This document shows positions 63,765-64,000 of a stretch of 64,000 nt of DNA, one piece after another. The DNA is taken from NCBI GenBank assembly GCA_020072765.1, contig JAIQGD010000033.1, forward strand, positions 1 to 64,000. The letters are read 5' to 3'. The stretch is from Terriglobia bacterium. GTDB lineage: Bacteria > Acidobacteriota > Terriglobia > Acidiferrales > UBA7541. Each line of letters opens with the position of its first letter. The stretch's first letter is position 1. A program made the position numbers and the translations under genes. The notes under the pieces were generated by a model, which saw nothing but the letters and a program-made list of their open reading frames with translations, was not told the origin of the DNA and did not search any database.

Positions 63765-64000
63765 CTAATGGGTTGCCGGCGAATCGCGGAACAGCCAGCG
63801 GCTGGCGAGATAGAGCAGGAGAAGAACGGCCAGGATGGCTAGCGCGAGCGTTCCGCCGTGGGCCATCATAACGTGGAGGGCGCCTTCACCATAGCGCACC
63901 GCCAGAATCCCCTCGGCGAAATAGCGCAGCGTGCGGCTCAGAAGAATCGCAAAGATGAAGGTTCGCAGGGGAACCTGAAAGACGCCTTCGGCCAGGACGA
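63765..64000 (-). CDS. C-terminal part of a DedA/VTT-like membrane protein
   Basis: The frame is open from the window edge to TAG at 63765 (77 residues). It reads GVFQVPLRTFIFAILLSRTL, then RYFAEGILAVRYGEGALHVM and a final helix (TLALAILAVLLLLYLASRWL). The FQVP-R-F and RY-AEG-LAVRYG pattern is that of VTT-domain (DedA, YqaA-like) proteins, which act as lipid flippases. The start lies outside the window. Confidence 0.7.
   Translation of the reverse strand, partial: VLAEGVFQVPLRTFIFAILLSRTLRYFAEGILAVRYGEGALHVMMAHGGTLALAILAVLLLLYLASRWLFRDSPATH

Overview
The window reads as a single high-GC chromosomal segment of a free-living, Gram-negative-type bacterium, most likely an Acidobacteriota member. 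That placement is an inference. It rests on TonB-C envelope proteins with acidobacterial architecture, the hopanoid genes hpnI and hpnJ, a TolC/HlyD/FtsX export set, VWA proteins of the kind common in that phylum, and an integrase N-terminus of a type I associate with it. No marker gene settles the taxonomy.

Layout. 0.3-8.0 kb is a stress and dormancy cluster: a ribosome hibernation factor fused to a cold-shock domain, a phosphoribosyltransferase, an alpha/beta hydrolase, three universal stress proteins, a YbaK-type tRNA deacylase, a carboxymuconolactone-decarboxylase-like protein, and a three-domain lipid enzyme (acyl-AMP ligase, acyl carrier, PlsC acyltransferase). 8.2-36.7 kb looks like a 28.5-kb genomic island. 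It lies between an intact tRNA-Gln(CUG) at 36.7 kb and an exact 21-bp copy of that tRNA's 3' end at 8.2 kb, and a decayed integrase gene sits beside the tRNA. It carries an ankyrin protein, a GT2/HEAT/YaiO polysaccharide operon, a poorly known envelope module (two TonB-C proteins, one with PilZ; AAA+ ATPase; PEGA protein; coiled-coil membrane protein; sigma-54 activator) and a complete-looking Tad/Flp pilus locus whose secretin gene is frame-disrupted. Several of its genes have sigma-54 -24/-12 promoters about 90-115 bp before the start codon.

36.9-45.6 kb is a minus-strand run of eight genes: hpnI, two EamA-like half transporters, hpnJ, TolC, FtsX permease, TPR protein and HlyD adaptor. 45.6-53.9 kb holds two ABC-2 export systems, a large secreted Trp/Pro/Gly-rich protein with three internal repeats, and a small secreted protein. 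53.9-58.4 kb holds a GAF-ANTAR regulator, a sortase system (LPXTG-type substrate, VWA protein, sortase) and a secreted NTF2-like protein. 58.5-64.0 kb holds RNase P RNA (3' end not recognisable), ligA, a lipid kinase, a YdjM-like membrane protein and the end of a DedA-like gene.

Regulation seen in the sequence. Four CRP/FNR-type palindromes (GTGA-N6-TCAC) lie before the stress/lipid operons, the secreted Trp-rich protein, the sortase operon and the NTF2-like gene. They suggest a shared regulon outside the island, while the island itself appears to use sigma-54.
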